From: Subdoligranulum variabile
GTDB taxonomy: Bacteria > Bacillota > Clostridia > Oscillospirales > Ruminococcaceae
DNA length: 50,606 nucleotides
NCBI GenBank assembly: GCA_004552305.1
Contig: SFOX01000009.1
Coordinates: forward strand, 1 to 50,606
Direction of reading: 5' to 3'
The notes under the pieces are model-generated. The model worked only from the letters and a program-made list of their open reading frames with translations. It was not told the DNA's origin and ran no database searches. Shown piece after piece: positions 48,156 to 50,606 of this stretch (position 1 is the first letter of the stretch; each line of letters begins with the position of its first letter). The position numbers and the translations under genes are program-made.

Positions 48156-49142
48156 TTACCCTCTCGTCCCCTCGATCTTGCTGTCGGTACTCCAGCCCTG
48201 CAGGTCGGTGGGGTTCAGGCTTGCCAGCCACGCTTCGCGGTTGTCCTCGTACTGCTGCCACGCGGCGTCGCTGCGGATCGCCGTGCCGGTCAGGTAGGCG
48301 TCATCCCACGGGTTTGCCGGGTCGGGGTCGGTGGGGTCCCAGCCGCGCTTGCTCTCGTCGTCGGGGTCGGTGTACATCGTACCCGGCTTGCCCATCGGTC
48401 CCGGATTTTCGGCGTCGTCATAAATGCAGACCGGCGTGCCGATGGGGCAGTTGTCGTAGATCCACTTCACATCCACGACCGCCAGCCGGATGCAGCCAAG
48501 GCTTGCCAGACTGCCCAGCTTGTTGAACTCATCGTACTCCAAATCGTCCTTGTGCTGGCTGTAATACGGCACGCTGTGGAACAGGTAGCTGCTCCAGATG
48601 CGGGTGGCGTACTGCCCGTAGCAGGGTCCCGCCAGCAAGCGCCACGGGTAGCTGATGGGCGTACCCCAGTACCCGGTGGGGGTGTCGGTGCCGCCGCTGC
48701 ACACCATGGCCATAAAAGGCACGGTGTACTGATGATTTTCGTCCAAGGTGTAAACGGTCACGGTGCCGGCGTCACGGTTTACCGCCAAAAAGTAGGGGAA
48801 GCCCTCCTGCTCGTCCAGCGTCATACCGGCGGCGGCGTACTGCGCTGCCAGCGCTTCCATGGTGGTGCGCCCGGCGTCGTTCCAGGTGGCGGGGTCGGTG
48901 ATTTGCGGCGCGTCCTTGGTGGCGTTGGCGGTAGCTGCCGCCATGGCGGGCGCAACGGTCGGCTCCGGGGTCGGCGTGGGCGTGGGTTCAGGCGAAGGCT
49001 CCGGCGTGGGGGTCGGCTCGGCGGCGGAGGACGCACTATACTGCGGCAGGTCGCCGGGCTTCATCGCGCTCGGCTCGCGGTGACAGGCGGTCAGCACGGT
49101 CAGCGCCAGGGCAAGGGGCAGCAAACGGGCAATGATACGCAT
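48156..49142 (-). CDS. L,D-transpeptidase (YkuD) lipoprotein
   Basis: A 328-residue cell-wall enzyme that would form 3-3 peptidoglycan crosslinks or attach proteins. The signal ends LTAC, making Cys20 the lipid anchor. A Pro/Thr/Glu spacer (40-65) is built of PTPEP units. The YkuD domain (about 115-245) holds His189 in YLFHSVPYY and the catalytic Cys217 in SLASLGCIRL, with Arg219. The C-terminal 80 residues are Asp/Pro/Trp-rich and of unknown role. It is convergent with jag. Confidence 0.92.
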   Translation of the reverse strand: MRIIARLLPLALALTVLTACHREPSAMKPGDLPQYSASSAAEPTPTPEPSPEPTPTPTPEPTVAPAMAAATANATKDAPQITDPATWNDAGRTTMEALAAQYAAAGMTLDEQEGFPYFLAVNRDAGTVTVYTLDENHQYTVPFMAMVCSGGTDTPTGYWGTPISYPWRLLAGPCYGQYATRIWSSYLFHSVPYYSQHKDDLEYDEFNKLGSLASLGCIRLAVVDVKWIYDNCPIGTPVCIYDDAENPGPMGKPGTMYTDPDDESKRGWDPTDPDPANPWDDAYLTGTAIRSDAAWQQYEDNREAWLASLNPTDLQGWSTDSKIEGTRG

Positions 49143-49151
49143 AATTTCTCC

Positions 49152-50351
49152 TTACTGTTTGGTGACGCCGTACTCCTGCGCCATCAGGGCTTCCAAGGCG
49201 GCAAAGCTGCGGCGGACTTTTTCGGTGGGGATGCAATACGCCATACGGAAATACCCCGGGCAGCCGAAGCTGTCGCCGGGAACCAACGCTAAATCGTACT
49301 TTTGCGCTTTGCGGCAGAAGGCGTTGGCGTCCGGCTCGGGCGCTTTGGGGAAGATGTAAAACGTGCCGTCGGGCTTGACCACGGTAAAGCCGAGCGACAG
49401 CAGCTCGTCGTAAATCAGCTGCATATTGGTTTCGTACACGCGCAAATCGCCGGTCACGTCCAGGCAATCCTTGACCGCCATCTGGATCAGCGACGCGGGG
49501 CAGTTGTGTCCGATGCCGCGCGAAATCTGCCCGCACATCGGCACAATGCTGTCGGCGTCCTCGCAGCGGGGGTTGGCGGCGACGTAGCCCATACGCTCGC
49601 CGGGGATGCTCAGGCTCTTGGAAAAGGAGTAGCAGGTCAGCGTGTCATCGTAAAATTTGGCAGGGTAGGGGATCTGCGCGCCGCCAAAGGCGATCTCGCG
49701 GTACGGTTCGTCGGAAATCAAAAAGATATGATGCCCGAATTTCTGCGAGGCTGCGCGCAAAACATCGGCAAGGCGGGTCAGCGTTGCGGCGCTGTACGCC
49801 GTGCCGCTGGGATTATTGGGCGAGTTGATCAGCACAGCGGCGGTGTTTTCGTCCAGCAGGGTGTCCAGCGCGTCAAAGTTGATTTGAAAATCCGCGCAGC
49901 GCGGCGGCGCAATGCGCAAGGTCAGCCCCGCGCCCTCCACATAGGGCTTGTACTCGGGGAAAAACGGCGCAAAGGTCACGACATTTTGCCCCGGCACGCC
50001 CACGCAGCGCAGCGCGTGCGCCAGCGCCCCCGCCGCGCCGCTGGTCATAAAGATGTGGGCGGCGGTGTAGTCCATACCGAAACGGCGGTTCAGGCTTTGC
50101 GCCACGGCGGCGCGCACGTCGGGCAGCGTCAGGGTGGGGGTGTAGCCGTGAAGCGTCACGGGGTCGGTGTCGGCAAGCAGGCGGCGGCAGGTATCGGTGA
50201 ACCGGGCGGGGCAGGGAACGGACGGGTTGCCCAGCGAGTAGTCAAACACGTTTTCGTAGCCGATCTCCTGCCCGCGCGCGGTGCTCCACTCGGAAATTTG
50301 GCGGATTACCGACTTCGCGGAAAGCATATCCTTGTAGTGTTGTGCAATCAA
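49152..50351 (-). CDS. Pyridoxal phosphate-dependent aminotransferase (class I/II)
   Basis: A 399-residue fold-type I aminotransferase of the aspartate aminotransferase superfamily. Landmarks are DYSLGNPSVPCPARF near the N-terminus, SGAAGALAHAL (PLP phosphate), INSPNNPSGTAYS, LISDEPYREIAF (Asp and Tyr contacting PLP), SFSKSLSIPGERMGY with the PLP lysine, and GTFYIFPKAP. The substrate is not determinable. Its start is ambiguous: TTG 50351 lies 9 nt after a GGGGG ribosome site, while ATG 50327 has a crowded AAGGA. Only 9 bp separate its stop from the transpeptidase start, so they may be co-transcribed. Confidence 0.88.
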   Translation of the reverse strand: MIAQHYKDMLSAKSVIRQISEWSTARGQEIGYENVFDYSLGNPSVPCPARFTDTCRRLLADTDPVTLHGYTPTLTLPDVRAAVAQSLNRRFGMDYTAAHIFMTSGAAGALAHALRCVGVPGQNVVTFAPFFPEYKPYVEGAGLTLRIAPPRCADFQINFDALDTLLDENTAAVLINSPNNPSGTAYSAATLTRLADVLRAASQKFGHHIFLISDEPYREIAFGGAQIPYPAKFYDDTLTCYSFSKSLSIPGERMGYVAANPRCEDADSIVPMCGQISRGIGHNCPASLIQMAVKDCLDVTGDLRVYETNMQLIYDELLSLGFTVVKPDGTFYIFPKAPEPDANAFCRKAQKYDLALVPGDSFGCPGYFRMAYCIPTEKVRRSFAALEALMAQEYGVTKQ

Positions 50352-50370
50352 AAGCAAGTACCCCCTTTAT

Positions 50371-50448
50371 GCCGGATGAGGGGCGAATGTCCGGCAGACA
50401 CCCCCTCATCAGTCGGCTTCGCCGCCAGCTTCCCCCACAGGGGAAGCC
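50371..50448. repeat. Multi-hairpin repeat (P family), partial copy 7
   Basis: It has the GATGAGGGG/CCCCTCATC stem and the terminal GCTTCCCC...GGGGAAGCC hairpin, but the other end is missing. It lies in the leader of the aminotransferase gene. Confidence 0.75.
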
Positions 50449-50453
50449 TCTCC

Positions 50454-50606
50454 TTACCGTAAAATGATTTCTTCCAGTTCCTTACAATCTGCCGCCAGAT
50501 ACTCGGAGCCCTCCTGCTCCAGCTCCTCGCGGGTGCGGAACCCCCACAAAACGCCGCAGCAGGGCAGCCCGGCGTTGTGGGCGGTCTGCACGTCCACGTT
50601 GCTGTC
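50454..50606 (-). CDS. HAD-family phosphatase, C-terminal end (start outside the window)
   Basis: The last 50 residues of a HAD subfamily IA phosphatase, of phosphoglycolate phosphatase type. DSNVDVQTAHNAGLPCCGVLWGFRTREELEQ is the usual motif IV stretch in which the second Asp binds magnesium (the normal G-D-x-x-x-D pattern, with its first part cut off by the window edge). The protein ends LEEIILR. Substrate unknown. Confidence 0.8.
   Translation of the reverse strand, partial: DSNVDVQTAHNAGLPCCGVLWGFRTREELEQEGSEYLAADCKELEEIILR

Overview
The window is a GC-rich Firmicutes chromosome segment around the replication-origin gene cluster. Three things point to a gut member of the Oscillospiraceae (Faecalibacterium, Subdoligranulum or Gemmiger type): a SCIFF ranthipeptide with its radical SAM maturase, the Noc/Soj/Spo0J set, and very many short GC-rich palindromic repeats. 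The family assignment is an inference from gene content; no 16S gene is present.

Layout. 1-4.7 kb: a foreign-looking island beside the 3' end of tRNA-Ile(CAT). It holds a truncated integrase and a three-gene signalling set: a Cache/PAS sensor cut by the window edge, a lipoprotein fusing a solute-binding domain to a 5'-nucleotidase C-terminal domain, and an HTH/receiver protein with a histidine-less kinase-like middle. 4.9-12.4 kb: SCIFF peptide and maturase, an Orn/Lys/Arg decarboxylase-family enzyme, SbcC, SbcD, and a GNAT acetyltransferase. 12.6-19.5 kb: a NusG-II protein, RNase Z, a non-coding stretch with DnaA-box-like sites and five TAG triplets, a glycosyltransferase, an M32 carboxypeptidase, a flippase and a YgjP-type metallopeptidase. 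19.5-24.1 kb: an AraC regulator divergent from uxuB-uxuA (hexuronate catabolism). 24.6-24.9 kb: tRNA-Glu and tRNA-Met. 25-44 kb, minus strand: serS, parB, parA, noc, rsmG, mnmG, a four-helix-bundle gene, mnmE, gyrA, a REP-associated transposase (RAYT), gyrB, remB, recF, yaaA, dnaN and dnaA. 44.6-48 kb, plus strand: rpmH, rnpA, yidD, yidC and jag. The end carries an L,D-transpeptidase, an aminotransferase and the tail of a HAD phosphatase.

The dnaA-gyrA and rpmH-jag blocks diverge from about 44 kb, the conventional origin position. Compared with Bacillus, the mnmE-mnmG-rsmG-noc-parA-parB block lies on the gyrA side instead of beyond jag. Two perfect parS sites mark this side, one in the stem of a terminator and one inside rsmG.

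The most unusual content is in the repeats. (1) A RAYT gene between gyrB and gyrA is bracketed by inverted copies of a GTAGGGGCGGGG-type palindrome that is scattered through the window. (2) Cassettes are bounded by inverted (GATAAAA)n arrays, and one carries the four-helix-bundle gene. (3) A 172-bp MITE-like element has matched terminal inverted repeats. (4) A multi-hairpin element of about 120 bp occurs seven times and supplies the 3' end of recF. (5) A 143-bp tandem triplication includes the mnmE 3' end.
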